Assembly (NCBI GenBank): GCA_017307505.1
Contig: JAFKEE010000019.1
Location: 272,120 to 336,119 of the forward strand
Source: Acidobacteriota bacterium
GTDB lineage: Bacteria; Acidobacteriota; Terriglobia; Bryobacterales; Bryobacteraceae
Reading direction: 5' to 3'
DNA length: 64,000 nucleotides
Shown here: piece by piece, positions 16,579 through 26,571 of the stretch
Numbering within the stretch: position 1 is the stretch's first letter
Layout of the letters: every line of letters begins with the position of its first letter
The notes under the pieces: model-generated
What the model was told of the DNA's origin: nothing
Databases searched by the model: none
Seen by the model: only the letters and a program-made list of their open reading frames with translations
Made by a program: the position numbers and the translations under genes

Positions 16579-17670
16579 CTAGGACCGCAGCTTCAAATGT
16601 TTTTCCACTGCCTTGACGAGCGCCTCTTCCTGGAACGGTTTTGTCAGGTAATCGGTCGCCCCGGCCAGTTTGCCCTTCACCTTGTCGAAGAACCCGTCCT
16701 TGCCCGAGAGCATGACCACGGGGATCGGCTTGGTATACGCGTTCTGCTTGATCGTCTTGCAGACCTGGTAGCCATCCATGCGCGGCATCGTGATGTCGAG
16801 CAAGATCAGGTCGGGGCGCTGCTCATCCAGTTTGGCCAGCGCCTGCATTCCATCCATGGCTGTGAGCACCCGGTATCCATAGCGCTCCAGCGTCACTGCC
16901 ACAATCTTCCGGACTGTTGTGCTGTCGTCCACAGCCAGAATCAGGCGGCGGTTGCGCAACTTTTCCAGCGCCTGTTTCACCGTCGACTCACCCGGCTGCA
17001 GCTGGCAGGCCTTCTCCAGGTGAGGCAGCGCCTCGGCGGAGTGGTTCAGATTCAGATACGCCCGCGCCAGGTTCAGATGCCCCTCGAAGGTCGGCTTGCT
17101 GCGCATCTCCTTCAGCAGACGCTGGATGGCCTCGCTGAGCAGGTTCTCGTCCACGTCGCGGCTGGCCGCCAGGTCGTCCAGGCTCTCCAGCGTCAGCAGG
17201 GCGCCGCAGCGGTCGCAGCGCTCGATGGGATGAGTCGATTCGGCCGTGCAGAGCGGGCAGTGCCACACCCTGGGAGCGGCCGCCGGAACAGGCGCCGTCG
17301 GTTTGGGCGCAAGGGCCGTCTGTGTCTGGGTGCTGCCCGAAGGGGCAGTCCCCTCCGGTTGCCGTTTCTGGCCCAGCGCCGCCTCAGCCCGCTGCTGCCG
17401 CAGGGCCGCTTCGCGCAGCCTCTGCAGCGCCAGGGCGTTCAGGGCGTGATGGTTGTTGGGGTTGATGTCCAGGACCTTGACCAGGGCCCGGTGCGCCTCA
17501 TCCGGCGTTTCTGCCAGGGCTGCATTCCATAGCCACGCCTCTTCGTTTTCCGGATCGGTCTCCACCAATTCGCGGAACAACCGGCGCGCCATACCCTTGT
17601 GGCCCAGTTTTGCAGCGGCTACGGCTTCCCGCAGTCGCACATGCTTATTCGCTAGTTCCGCTTCCGCCAT
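16579..17670 (-). CDS. TPR-zinc ribbon-receiver fusion (PilG-like), first chemosensory gene
   Basis: A 363-residue protein with an unusual architecture. Residues about 1-90 look like TPR helices; about 137-155 hold a CPLC...CDRC zinc ribbon; about 180-235 is a second TPR-like block (HLNLARAYLNLNHSAEALPHLEKA). The C-terminal receiver (about 242-363) has AVDDS, the Asp in LILLDITMPRMDG and the Lys in TKPF. It probably receives phosphate from CheA and acts through the TPR surface on a partner, perhaps a pilus motor. GGAAG lies 5 bases before its ATG, and about 350 bp of noncoding DNA precede it, so it is the likely first gene of the operon. Confidence 0.88.
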   Translation of the reverse strand: MAEAELANKHVRLREAVAAAKLGHKGMARRLFRELVETDPENEEAWLWNAALAETPDEAHRALVKVLDINPNNHHALNALALQRLREAALRQQRAEAALGQKRQPEGTAPSGSTQTQTALAPKPTAPVPAAAPRVWHCPLCTAESTHPIERCDRCGALLTLESLDDLAASRDVDENLLSEAIQRLLKEMRSKPTFEGHLNLARAYLNLNHSAEALPHLEKACQLQPGESTVKQALEKLRNRRLILAVDDSTTVRKIVAVTLERYGYRVLTAMDGMQALAKLDEQRPDLILLDITMPRMDGYQVCKTIKQNAYTKPIPVVMLSGKDGFFDKVKGKLAGATDYLTKPFQEEALVKAVEKHLKLRS

Positions 17671-17700
17671 GATTCTTCCAGCTCAAGTTCGTACAAAGTA

Positions 17701-18049
17701 AACCCGTGACCCCGGGTCCCGACCGCGGAGGCAGTACGTGCGTCACAAATCAGAGATTTCCCCACTCATTCGGATTTGACCTGACCACATCTGCTTCTCT
17801 GGCCATTGGCACCCGGCTCCAGCCTCTGCGGGCCGATTGTCATCCGGGCATCCAACTCGATTTGGTCCCCCCGTCGCTCACAATTCCTCGCGGAAAGGAT
17901 CCGATGTTCCAGATAGATTTGAAGGTTTATTCTGTGGGATTCACCGTGGGAATGACAGCAAGCGGAGCACCGATGTGGGGCGGGCAGTGCTACCTAGCAC
18001 TACTAAGTGAATTCCCGGCCGCTCTGGGCCGCGCGTCCTACAAGTCATA
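17701..18049. other. Intergenic region upstream of the chemosensory operon
   Basis: No gene is supported here. A 128-codon plus-strand frame crosses it but has no family likeness, no ribosome site, and runs into the terminator hairpin. The part next to 17670 must carry the promoter of the chemosensory operon; I see no convincing -35/-10 pair. Confidence 0.5.
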
Positions 18050-18051
18050 CA

Positions 18052-18087
18052 AAAAAACCGGCTGGCCCGAAAGCCAACCGGTTTTTT
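18052..18087. terminator. Bidirectional rho-independent terminator
   Basis: Two 15-base arms (A6-CCGGCTGGC and GCCAACCGG-T6) with one mismatch close a six-base loop. Both strands end in a run of T, so it can work both ways. It lies 29 bp after the stop of the DUF4097 gene and so ends the ECF sigma operon. Confidence 0.88.
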
Positions 18088-18115
18088 CTTGATCCGAAAC
18101 TAATTAAATACTCGA

Positions 18116-19555
18116 CTATTGATTGTCGGCCCGCGCTGGCGGGGCTACAGCCGGAGGCTTGGGGGGCTTGGGCGGAGCGGGCATCTCCTGGGCGGAAACT
18201 TCACCAAGGCCCATCTTTCTGAGCGTCACTTCACCGCGTGAGGTGGCCAGTTTGATCTCCGGACCCGTGCCCAGCGTACCGCGCAATTTCGCGCCGCGAT
18301 CCTCGCTGGTTTCCTTCAACCTGTCATCGAAATCATTGGTGATTTCGCCGCGCTGGGTGGAAGCATCGAGGGTGAAGCGGCCATCCTTGGGCAGCGCCAC
18401 TTCAATGGCGCCAGTACGGACCTTCACGTCCAACTTGGCCAGCGGCAGCTTCGACTGCAGAATCTGCACATCGCCATTGTCAATGTTCAGTTCGATGCTT
18501 TCGGACACATCAGTGAGCCGGACATCCTTCGTTTTGGCCCGCACCGTCATGGGGCCCACGACATTGTTCGCCGTGAGCGTGGTGAGGCTCAGCTGCAACT
18601 CTCCGGGAATCCGTTCCATCCGGAAATCCGTCACGGCGCTCTCGAACCGCACGGTCTTGGCCAGCTTGCGCATCGTCGTCTCACCGGAGTACGCCCCGTT
18701 GATCGTCACCTGCCCGGCGATGTTCTCGAGTTCGACATCGCGGCCGCGGCCCTTCAATTCCAGGTCGCCCTTCAGGTCGACGGCGCGGATGATATCGCTC
18801 TTGCGCGTATCCACCTTCACCCGTCCGCCAATGTTCTGGAGCCTGACGCCCGCGTTGTCGCTGTTGATGGAGACGTCGCCGGTGACGTCGGAGATTTCGA
18901 AATCGCCGTAGCGGCCGCGAGTCTCAATCGAAGCGCCTTTGGGCACCGTGATTTCGAGATCGGTGGACACCCGCTGCCCGTCGGCACGATCCTGGTTCGC
19001 CGAGATCGTCACGGTGCTGCCGGCGGCGCTGCACTGCACTTTGGTGAGCGAATCCGCCTTGTCGGCTTCCGTGCGGCTCAGCGCCCTGACCGTTTTGCGG
19101 CCCGAGACGGTGACCTGTTCACTGTCACTGGCGATGATGCGCGTGTTGCCTCGAACGTTGTCGACCACGATGCGCGGGGTCTTGCCGGCCTTTACATCCT
19201 GGGAAGCAACAGAATAGTCGAAACTCTCGCCGAAGACCTCAACCCCGCCGATGGGGAAGCGGCCAAAGCCGTTCCGGGTGAACTGCTGCACGCCCCAGAC
19301 CGACGACCCGACCATCGACAGGATGATGACCAGGGCCCACTCCCCACCCGAGATGCCGGCGGCCGGCAGCTTGACGCCGCGGAAATAGGTAACCAGGATC
19401 TCCACCAGCCGTAAACCGCCCCAGGCGATCAGCAGGAACGGCCAGTAGCTCATAAAGAGCTCGAACAGGGGCAGATCCGGCCGGATGTTCTTGAGCAGGA
19501 AGACGACGCCGATCACAATCAGGACCAGCGGACCAACCAACGAACCTCTTCTCAT
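18116..19555 (-). CDS. LiaI/DUF5668-type membrane anchor fused to DUF4097 beta-helix domain
   Basis: A 479-residue protein. I chose ATG 19555 because a GGAGG site lies 8 bases upstream. Residues 1-105 contain three hydrophobic segments in the arrangement seen in LiaI/LiaF-like domains; about 140-450 is a long repetitive beta-rich region (repeats such as GDVSINSDNAGVRL, GDLELKGRGRDVEL) typical of DUF4097 putative adhesin/beta-helix proteins; the C-terminus is Pro-rich. Such proteins often accompany envelope-stress regulators of the LiaFSR or ECF kind. It is the last gene of the sigma/anti-sigma operon, just before a strong terminator, so it may be a sensor or an effector of that system. Confidence 0.85.
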   Translation of the reverse strand: MRRGSLVGPLVLIVIGVVFLLKNIRPDLPLFELFMSYWPFLLIAWGGLRLVEILVTYFRGVKLPAAGISGGEWALVIILSMVGSSVWGVQQFTRNGFGRFPIGGVEVFGESFDYSVASQDVKAGKTPRIVVDNVRGNTRIIASDSEQVTVSGRKTVRALSRTEADKADSLTKVQCSAAGSTVTISANQDRADGQRVSTDLEITVPKGASIETRGRYGDFEISDVTGDVSINSDNAGVRLQNIGGRVKVDTRKSDIIRAVDLKGDLELKGRGRDVELENIAGQVTINGAYSGETTMRKLAKTVRFESAVTDFRMERIPGELQLSLTTLTANNVVGPMTVRAKTKDVRLTDVSESIELNIDNGDVQILQSKLPLAKLDVKVRTGAIEVALPKDGRFTLDASTQRGEITNDFDDRLKETSEDRGAKLRGTLGTGPEIKLATSRGEVTLRKMGLGEVSAQEMPAPPKPPKPPAVAPPARADNQ

Positions 19556-19574
19556 GGCCTTGTCCTCCCTTCCT

Positions 19575-19799
19575 TTACAGCTGCCCGTCCGGGCCCGCAT
19601 ACGGGCCGCTGGTCGAGGCTGAGCTGGCGCTCAACGCCATCCGCTCGAACAACTTCATCAAACCCAGCAGGATCAACAGGACCGGCCAGGTCTTCGTGAA
19701 ACTGATGTCCTGAAACCGGTGCAACGCCATCAGGCTGCCCAGCGCGATCAGCAGGATGGGCCCGCGTACGGCGCGAACTAACGTGTAGGAAGTGTTCAC
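19575..19799 (-). CDS. Small LiaI-like membrane protein
   Basis: A 74-residue protein that starts with GTG at 19799, four bases inside the previous gene (GTGA), with AGGAGG upstream. It contains two hydrophobic segments with a short turn (ILLIALGSLMAL and WPVLLILLGLMKLF), the pattern of the LiaI-LiaF transmembrane domain that also appears in the two adjacent larger proteins. The C-terminus is small and polar. It is probably a partner in a membrane complex with its operon neighbours; no enzymatic role can be inferred. Confidence 0.75.
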   Translation of the reverse strand: MNTSYTLVRAVRGPILLIALGSLMALHRFQDISFTKTWPVLLILLGLMKLFERMALSASSASTSGPYAGPDGQL

Positions 19800-20524
19800 A
19801 ATACACCTCCTGGACCAGTCGGCGGATTCACATTCGGGGTATAGGGTTCCACCGGGGGTTCCTGCGGCGGCGGACCGCTCATGCGCGCGTACAGCATCCA
19901 GACGCCGGCCAGAATCAGCAGCGCCGGCCAATACCGCAGCACCACACGCAACCGCAGCAGTTCCAGGTTATTCAACAGGAACAACACACCCAAACCGATG
20001 AGAGCCACCGGCACCACCGGTACTGAGCCCGGAGTGTTGCGGATCTGCACCAGCGACGAGAACTCATCCACCGGTTCGCCCAGCATCCGCCGGCGCGCCG
20101 TATGGTACGCCTCAAACGCCATGTAGAACCAGAACACCGAGGTCAGCATCACGAAGAGCGGTTCCAGGCCGCCGGCCGCGTCCGTCGAGTTGATGCTGAT
20201 CATCAGCCCAAGCACCAGGACGTGCACCAGGCCCTTGGCGTATTGGCCATTGTAAATGGCGCCCACGCCAGGGATCAGGCCCAACAGGAATGCAAGCCCA
20301 GGCGATACTCCTGGATTCGGGACTGCCCGCGCCGCGCCATATGGCGACGAGTAGGGGTTGGCCGCCTGCGCTTGAGGCGGGGCCTGTTCCTGGGCTTCCT
20401 GTGGCAGATGGTCTTCACAGTAGACCGTGCCATGTGCCACTTTTGCCGTGTCTTCGGTTAACGGCTTTCCGCATGAACGGCAATACGCCGTCACGGGTTT
20501 CACATTCTCGCTAGGAGCCGTCAT
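19796..20524 (-). CDS. Zinc ribbon plus multi-pass membrane protein
   Basis: A 242-residue protein. The N-terminus has a short zinc-binding site of the B-box/ribbon kind (CRSCGKPLTED...VYCEDH, residues about 15-39), then a Pro/Gln/Ala linker. About 75-140 is a membrane part beginning LAFLLGLIPGVGAIYNGQYAKGL, a TM2-like signature, and about 170-215 is a LiaI/DUF5668-like hairpin (RYWPALLILAGVWML). It overlaps the anti-sigma gene by 4 bp and the next small gene by 4 bp, so the operon is tightly coupled. A cytoplasmic zinc finger on a membrane protein suggests protein interaction, perhaps with the anti-sigma factor. Confidence 0.8.
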   Translation of the reverse strand: MTAPSENVKPVTAYCRSCGKPLTEDTAKVAHGTVYCEDHLPQEAQEQAPPQAQAANPYSSPYGAARAVPNPGVSPGLAFLLGLIPGVGAIYNGQYAKGLVHVLVLGLMISINSTDAAGGLEPLFVMLTSVFWFYMAFEAYHTARRRMLGEPVDEFSSLVQIRNTPGSVPVVPVALIGLGVLFLLNNLELLRLRVVLRYWPALLILAGVWMLYARMSGPPPQEPPVEPYTPNVNPPTGPGGVL

Positions 20525-21183
20525 TGTCTCGCCCTCCCGTCCTGCTTCTTCCCTTGCTGTTCCCCCTGGGGCTTCGTCTCGATCGGCCCTTCCATCGACG
20601 ATGAATCAGTCTTGCCTGGCGCGGCCACAGCAGCGCCTCCACCCTTTTTCGTCGCCTGGGAATCGTCGGTCTCGTTCCAGTCCCGCAATGTCTGCTGTAC
20701 CTCGTACACGAGCCGCAGACTCTCGTAGTACTTCTTGGCGCGGTCCCAGGAATGGTAAGCCTTGTCTTCCAAGGTCGACCAGATCCTGGCAGGTTCCAGA
20801 TCCGACGGCTTCAACTGCCTGATCGGGATGCCCGCGAACCGCCCAAGCATCGAAAAACTAAGAATCGTCATCGCCATCCCCATGGCGAATTTCGGTTGGA
20901 GCACCGGCTCCAGCAACCGTGCGATCCAGTTCTTCGTGCCCGCTTTCTTCACCGGAGCGGCTTTCCCGTTCCGGACCTCGAACAAAATCGTGTTGATCAG
21001 GGCCGGCGGCGGTTCCACGTCCGCCGCCTTTTCCATGAACTCTACCGCCGCGCGCGAATCCGCGACCAACTCCCGGCAGGCTTCGCAGGTGGAGAGGTGC
21101 AGTTCCACCGTCGCCTTCTCGGGCGCCGCCAAAACGCCGTCGACGTAGTCGCAAAGCAAGGCCTCGAGATCGATGCACTTCAT
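20521..21183 (-). CDS. Membrane anti-sigma factor (zf-HC2 type)
   Basis: A 220-residue protein coupled to the sigma gene by a 4-bp overlap. The N-terminus holds the zinc-binding anti-sigma motif HLSTCEAC (HxxxCxxC) preceded by further Cys residues, then a helical stretch to about residue 90. One membrane helix is likely at about 98-116 (FAMGMAMTILSFSML). The remaining 100 residues, outside the membrane, are polar with a Gly/Gln/Lys-rich end. It should hold the ECF sigma factor inactive until a signal alters or degrades it. The sensed signal is unknown. Confidence 0.85.
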   Translation of the reverse strand: MKCIDLEALLCDYVDGVLAAPEKATVELHLSTCEACRELVADSRAAVEFMEKAADVEPPPALINTILFEVRNGKAAPVKKAGTKNWIARLLEPVLQPKFAMGMAMTILSFSMLGRFAGIPIRQLKPSDLEPARIWSTLEDKAYHSWDRAKKYYESLRLVYEVQQTLRDWNETDDSQATKKGGGAAVAAPGKTDSSSMEGPIETKPQGEQQGKKQDGRARQ

Positions 21184-21860
21184 ACGACCACCTTCTGCCG
21201 TCGCAGGATGCGGGCCAGTTCCGCCCGTCCGCGGTTCAATCGCGATTTCACCGTTCCCTCCGGCACCCCCAGAATCTCGGCAACTTCGCGGTACTCCAAT
21301 TCCTGCAAGTCGCGCAGAATCACAGTCTCTCGCAACTCCGGCGACAGCTTCGCCAGGGCCGACTGCAACGCCTCGCTCGCCTCGCGTCCGGCCAGGATCG
21401 CATCCGTCCGCGATTCCAGGGCCGTCTTCTCTTCCAGCATGGGCAACTGCTCTTCAATGGAATCCGTCGCCCGCTCCATCTTGGTGCGCCGGTAGTGGTC
21501 GATCAGCAGATTGCGCGTCAGCCGCGTCAGCCATACTGCGAACGAACCCTCACCAGCCCGAAAGCTCTTTACCGACTTGAAAACACGGAGAAAAACATCC
21601 TGTGTCAGGTCCTGCGCTTCGCTGTCTTTCCCAGTGAAGCGGTAGCAGATTGCATACACACGCCGCGTATGCGCCTTGACCAGGTCTTCCCAGGCACCCT
21701 CGTCACCTTGCAGGCAACGATCCACGAGTTGTGCGTCGAGATCGAGATCACTCACGGTGGGGCGGCCCCAGGCGCTCCCCAAGCCGGAACCTGGGACCAT
21801 CGCCAGCGGTGTCGCGCTGGTGCCGATCCCGGGAGCTATTGCTTGAGGTGCCGCAGCCAT
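21180..21860 (-). CDS. ECF-type RNA polymerase sigma factor
   Basis: A 226-residue sigma-70 family protein with region 2 (about 42-110, including YAICYRFTGKDSEAQDLTQDVFLRVFKS) and region 4 (about 165-220, LSPELRETVILRDLQELEYREVAEILGVPEGTVKSRLNRGR) and no region 1 or 3. The first 40 residues are an extra Gly/Ala/Pro-rich tail; a GTG at codon 36 is an alternative start, but AAGGGA stands about 7 bases before the ATG at 21860. It directs transcription of an envelope-related regulon, very likely including its own operon. Confidence 0.9.
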   Translation of the reverse strand: MAAAPQAIAPGIGTSATPLAMVPGSGLGSAWGRPTVSDLDLDAQLVDRCLQGDEGAWEDLVKAHTRRVYAICYRFTGKDSEAQDLTQDVFLRVFKSVKSFRAGEGSFAVWLTRLTRNLLIDHYRRTKMERATDSIEEQLPMLEEKTALESRTDAILAGREASEALQSALAKLSPELRETVILRDLQELEYREVAEILGVPEGTVKSRLNRGRAELARILRRQKVVV

Positions 21861-22040
21861 GCCTTCTTCCCTTTCTCACGGAAGCTACAACGGAAAACGG
21901 AGCCTTCACTAAACTTAGGACTAGTTCCGCGCCGGTAAGTCCGTCCGTTGCCTTCCAGTTTGAGAAACGAGGATTTATCATGAGAAGTTCGCTCAATCTG
22001 CAGGAGCCGGCTGTCGGATCTCTTATTCTAGTTCAATTCT

Positions 22041-23177
22041 TTGCAGCCAGAACCTCCAGCAGCGCCCGAATCCCCCACGTGGGGGAGAAGCGAGGATGAC
22101 ATTCCGAGTAACCAAGCGGCACCCCCCGCTGCGGCGGCAGGACACTGGCGGTTTGGCGTCTGGATTATGGTGGCGGCCGCTCTCGCCGGCTGCGTGTTTC
22201 TGATTCTGCGCGCGGCCGATAACGGCTTTGACTCCAAGGTTTTCCTGGCCACAATGGGGCGCGCCGACTGGCGCTGGCTGCTGGCCGGCTGGGTCCTCGC
22301 CGTCGGCAGCTACTATGGCCGCGTCCTGCGCTGGATGGTCATGCTCAGACCCATCGCTCCGGCGGCCCGCCGGATGGACATCTTCACCGCCACAGCCATT
22401 GGATTTTCGGCCGTTGTTCTCCTTGGCCGCCCTGGCGAGTTTGTTCGCCCTTACCTGATCGCCCGCGCCGCCCAGGTTTCCATCCCCTCTCAACTGGCGG
22501 CCTGGCTGCTCGAACGCATCTACGACACCCTCATCGTCCTCGCGATCTTTGGCTACGCCCTGGCGGCTGTGGTCCAGTCCGGCCAGAAGGTCAGTCCAAA
22601 GATTCAGTGGGTGCTTCAGACGGGCGGCTGGTTCACTGGCATCACCTGCACGCTGTGCATGGCAGTACTCGTCGGGCTGCAGTACTACTCCGACCGGTTG
22701 GAAGACCGGCTCAAAGCGGCCCTGACTATCCTAAAGGAACATCACCAGGAGCGGATCCTGCCGGTCATCTCCGCCGCCATGGACGGGCTGCGATCCACAC
22801 GCAACGCCAAATCCATGGCGTTGCTTTACGGCTACTCCGCCCTGGAGTGGCTTATCATTTATCTCTGCTACCATGCACTGTTCCTCGCCTTTCCTTCCAC
22901 GGCGAGTCTGGGCGTCACCAGCACTCTGGTCTATATCGGGTTTGTAGCCTTTGGCGGCTTCGTCCAGATTCCAGGTATCGGCGGAGGGGTCCAACTTGTC
23001 GCGGTCCTCGTCTTAACCGAGTTTTTCCACATCGGGATCGAGCAGGCCACCGGCATCGCCGTTGTCACCTGGGCCATTACCCTCATCGGCATTGTGCCGC
23101 TGGGCGTCATACTGGCCTTCCGGGAAGGATTGAGCTGGCGGAAGTTGCGCGAAGTGGAGCGGGAGGCGTCTCTATGA
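22041..23177 (+). CDS. UPF0104 / lysylphosphatidylglycerol synthase TM-type membrane protein
   Basis: A 378-residue protein with about eight hydrophobic segments and the flippase-like features of the UPF0104 (MprF N-domain/AglD) family: LGRPGEFVRPYLIA after the second segment, LERIYDTLIVLAIFGYAL, and a late FGGFVQIPGIGGGVQLV. These domains move lipid-linked molecules across the membrane. The start is uncertain: the only upstream candidate in frame is a TTG at 22041 without a ribosome site; an ATG at 22167 would cut into the first membrane segment. The nrdR gene overlaps its end by 4 bp. Confidence 0.8.
   Translation: MQPEPPAAPESPTWGRSEDDIPSNQAAPPAAAAGHWRFGVWIMVAAALAGCVFLILRAADNGFDSKVFLATMGRADWRWLLAGWVLAVGSYYGRVLRWMVMLRPIAPAARRMDIFTATAIGFSAVVLLGRPGEFVRPYLIARAAQVSIPSQLAAWLLERIYDTLIVLAIFGYALAAVVQSGQKVSPKIQWVLQTGGWFTGITCTLCMAVLVGLQYYSDRLEDRLKAALTILKEHHQERILPVISAAMDGLRSTRNAKSMALLYGYSALEWLIIYLCYHALFLAFPSTASLGVTSTLVYIGFVAFGGFVQIPGIGGGVQLVAVLVLTEFFHIGIEQATGIAVVTWAITLIGIVPLGVILAFREGLSWRKLREVEREASL
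22072..22085. promoter_or_regulatory. Perfect 14-bp palindrome CCCCCACGTGGGGG
   Basis: The palindrome is centred on CACGTG and lies 31 bp after the proposed TTG start of the UPF0104 gene. It could be an operator if that gene really begins later, or a hairpin in the mRNA. No regulator can be assigned. Confidence 0.3.
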
Positions 23178-23635
23178 ACTGCCCGTTTTGCGGTTTCAAG
23201 GAAGACCGCGTCATTGATAGCCGCGAGAGTAAAGAGGGCGACGTCATCCGCCGGCGCCGGGAGTGCCTGCAATGCGTACGCCGCTTTACTACATATGAAA
23301 GAATTGATGAAGTGCCTTACATGGTCGTCAAAAAGGACGGCCGGCGCGAGAAGTTCGACCGCCAGAAGGTCCTCGGTGGCCTGCTGAAGGCGTGCGAGAA
23401 GCGTCCAATAAGTATGACGAAACTGGCCGAACTCGTCGATGAGGTGGAAGGAAGGCTGGCAGACAAAGGCGAGCGGGAGATCTCTACTACGGAAATAGGA
23501 GAACTCCTGATGAAGCAGTTGATCCAGCTGGACAAGATCGCTTACGTACGATTTGCGTCAGTATACCGGGATTTCCAGGACGTGGAGGCTTTCCTCAGTG
23601 AATTGAAGGACTTGATGCGTCAGAAGCGTGGCTGA
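23174..23635 (+). CDS. nrdR: Transcriptional repressor NrdR
   Basis: A 153-residue protein matching NrdR along its full length. The N-terminal zinc ribbon (CPFCG...CLQC, Cys 3, 6, 31 and 34) starts at residue 1 with MNCPFC; the RRRREC and RRFTTYERI segments follow, and an ATP-cone domain covers about 45-140 (VVKKDGRREKFDR). NrdR senses ATP/dATP and represses ribonucleotide reductase genes by binding NrdR boxes. The ATG overlaps the upstream TGA (ATGA), with GGGAGG eight bases before it. No reductase gene lies in the window, so its targets are elsewhere. Confidence 0.96.
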   Translation: MNCPFCGFKEDRVIDSRESKEGDVIRRRRECLQCVRRFTTYERIDEVPYMVVKKDGRREKFDRQKVLGGLLKACEKRPISMTKLAELVDEVEGRLADKGEREISTTEIGELLMKQLIQLDKIAYVRFASVYRDFQDVEAFLSELKDLMRQKRG

Positions 23636-24053
23636 ACAACTACACATGGAACGCCTGCCGCAACCCCTTTTGTGACAAGGCCTGTAACTATTTGCAGTCT
23701 CGAGCATCCTATCAATAGGAACTTAACAAGCGGTTGAAACCATGCTATCCTTGTTCGGAGCGTCTAGCCGTCCCAAACCAACTTCCAATTTCGTGGATGC
23801 CCGGTCGGTCTGTCTGCGGGCCCGGTCATTGGGAGGTCTGCCACCGAACGAACTTTGAGCACCCTCGGCTTTCGGCAAGGAGTCCGAACAGGCTATTGCT
23901 ATCGCTTGACTTTATGGAATCTTCTTTGTCGTGTATCAGCCCCGTGGCTCAGTTTCGAACCCCGTTTGCTTACGCCCCAATTCACCGGTTCGCCGGGCCT
24001 CAGGCTGTTGAAGGAATGTGCTTTTGAGGTCTGAACCTGGAGGCTTGCCACAA
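23636..24053 (+). other. Leader/intergenic region upstream of rpoD
   Basis: About 420 bp without a supported gene. A 97-codon frame here has no family likeness. The region must hold the rpoD promoter(s): TTGACT at 23906 is a fair -35 but lacks a good -10 at the right distance. There is no clear terminator after nrdR, so read-through into rpoD is possible. Confidence 0.45.
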
Positions 24054-25580
<1,527 letters not shown>

Positions 25581-25628
25581 CGCTTTTTATCCATTGGCGC
25601 CCGCCTCTATTCCAGCCGGCGACGCAAC

Positions 25629-25660
25629 ACCGGAGCCCCTCCAAGGGCTCCGGTTTTTCT
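25629..25660 (+). terminator. Rho-independent terminator of rpoD
   Basis: A perfect ten-base stem (ACCGGAGCCC with its complement), six-base loop CTCCAA and a T-rich tail lie 48 bp after the rpoD stop codon. Confidence 0.9.
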
Positions 25661-25785
25661 TTCTGCCACCTATACGCACTGCCTGAGCACATTGCCCCCG
25701 CTCGAGGCATCCCAGGAAAAAACTCTAAGCGTACCTTGAACTTGGTACTAACCTATTACGGGGCTGCCGGAGTCTAACGTAAGAC

Positions 25786-26559
25786 ATGCTGGAAGCACGC
25801 AACTTAGCGAAGCACTATTCTGGCGTTCCAGCCGTCGAGGGCATCTCGTTCAGCATCGCCCGCGGAGAGATCCTGGGCTACCTTGGGCCCAACGGTTCCG
25901 GCAAGAGCACGACGGTGAAAATGATCACCGGCCTGCTCCAGCCCTCCCACGGGCAGATCCTGCTGGACGGAATCCCGCTCGACACCGACCCCGTTGCCTA
26001 TAAGCAGCGCCTCGGCTATGTCCCTGAAGAACCGCAACTTTACTCATTTCTCTCGGGCCGTGAATACCTTCAGCTGGCCGGCCGCCTGCGGGAGTTGCCC
26101 CAGCCCACCCTAGACCGGCGCATCGATTCTCTCCTGGAACTCTTCGGCCTCTCCTCGGCCCGCTACTCTGCCCTCGCCTCTTACTCCAAGGGCATGCGGC
26201 AGAAGATTCTGCTGGCAGCAGCCCTGCTCCACAATCCCGACCTCATCGTCCTGGACGAACCGTTCTCCGGACTGGATGTCACTACTTCTCAGGTCCTGAA
26301 AGCGCTCCTGAAAGACCTGGCCCAGGCGGGAAAGATCATTCTTTATTCCTCGCACGTGCTGGAGGTGGTCGAGCGCGTAGCCACCCGAGTCATCATCCTC
26401 CACAAAGGCCGCATCGTCGCCGACGGCAGTGTGGCCGACCTGCGCTCGATGATGACGCTCCCCTCCCTGGAACAAATCTTCACCCAACTCGTCCAACAGG
26501 ACGACTCAGGCCGCACCGCCAGCGCTATTCTCGACACCATCACGGATCGCCAAGACTAG
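25786..26559 (+). CDS. ABC transporter ATP-binding protein
   Basis: A 257-residue ATPase of the ABC-2 exporter class. Walker A is GPNGSGKST, the Q-loop lies near YVPEEPQLYSFLSG, the signature reads YSKGMRQK (a variant of LSGGQ common in this class), Walker B is LIVLDEPFSGLD, and the switch His is in ILYSSHVLEVV. It is followed 12 bp later by a large membrane protein that must be the permease. The substrate cannot be predicted. Confidence 0.92.
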   Translation: MLEARNLAKHYSGVPAVEGISFSIARGEILGYLGPNGSGKSTTVKMITGLLQPSHGQILLDGIPLDTDPVAYKQRLGYVPEEPQLYSFLSGREYLQLAGRLRELPQPTLDRRIDSLLELFGLSSARYSALASYSKGMRQKILLAAALLHNPDLIVLDEPFSGLDVTTSQVLKALLKDLAQAGKIILYSSHVLEVVERVATRVIILHKGRIVADGSVADLRSMMTLPSLEQIFTQLVQQDDSGRTASAILDTITDRQD

Positions 26560-26571
26560 AAGAATCTGCCG

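Noticed and set aside
17706..18092. 128-codon plus-strand frame
   Set aside because: No ribosome site, no family likeness, and its end lies in the terminator stem.
23940..24010. tRNA-like GGTTCGAA on the minus strand
   Set aside because: The flanking bases do not form a T stem and no acceptor or anticodon arm can be drawn.
23734..24027. 97-codon frame upstream of rpoD
   Set aside because: No likeness to known proteins; overlaps the rpoD leader and alternative start.
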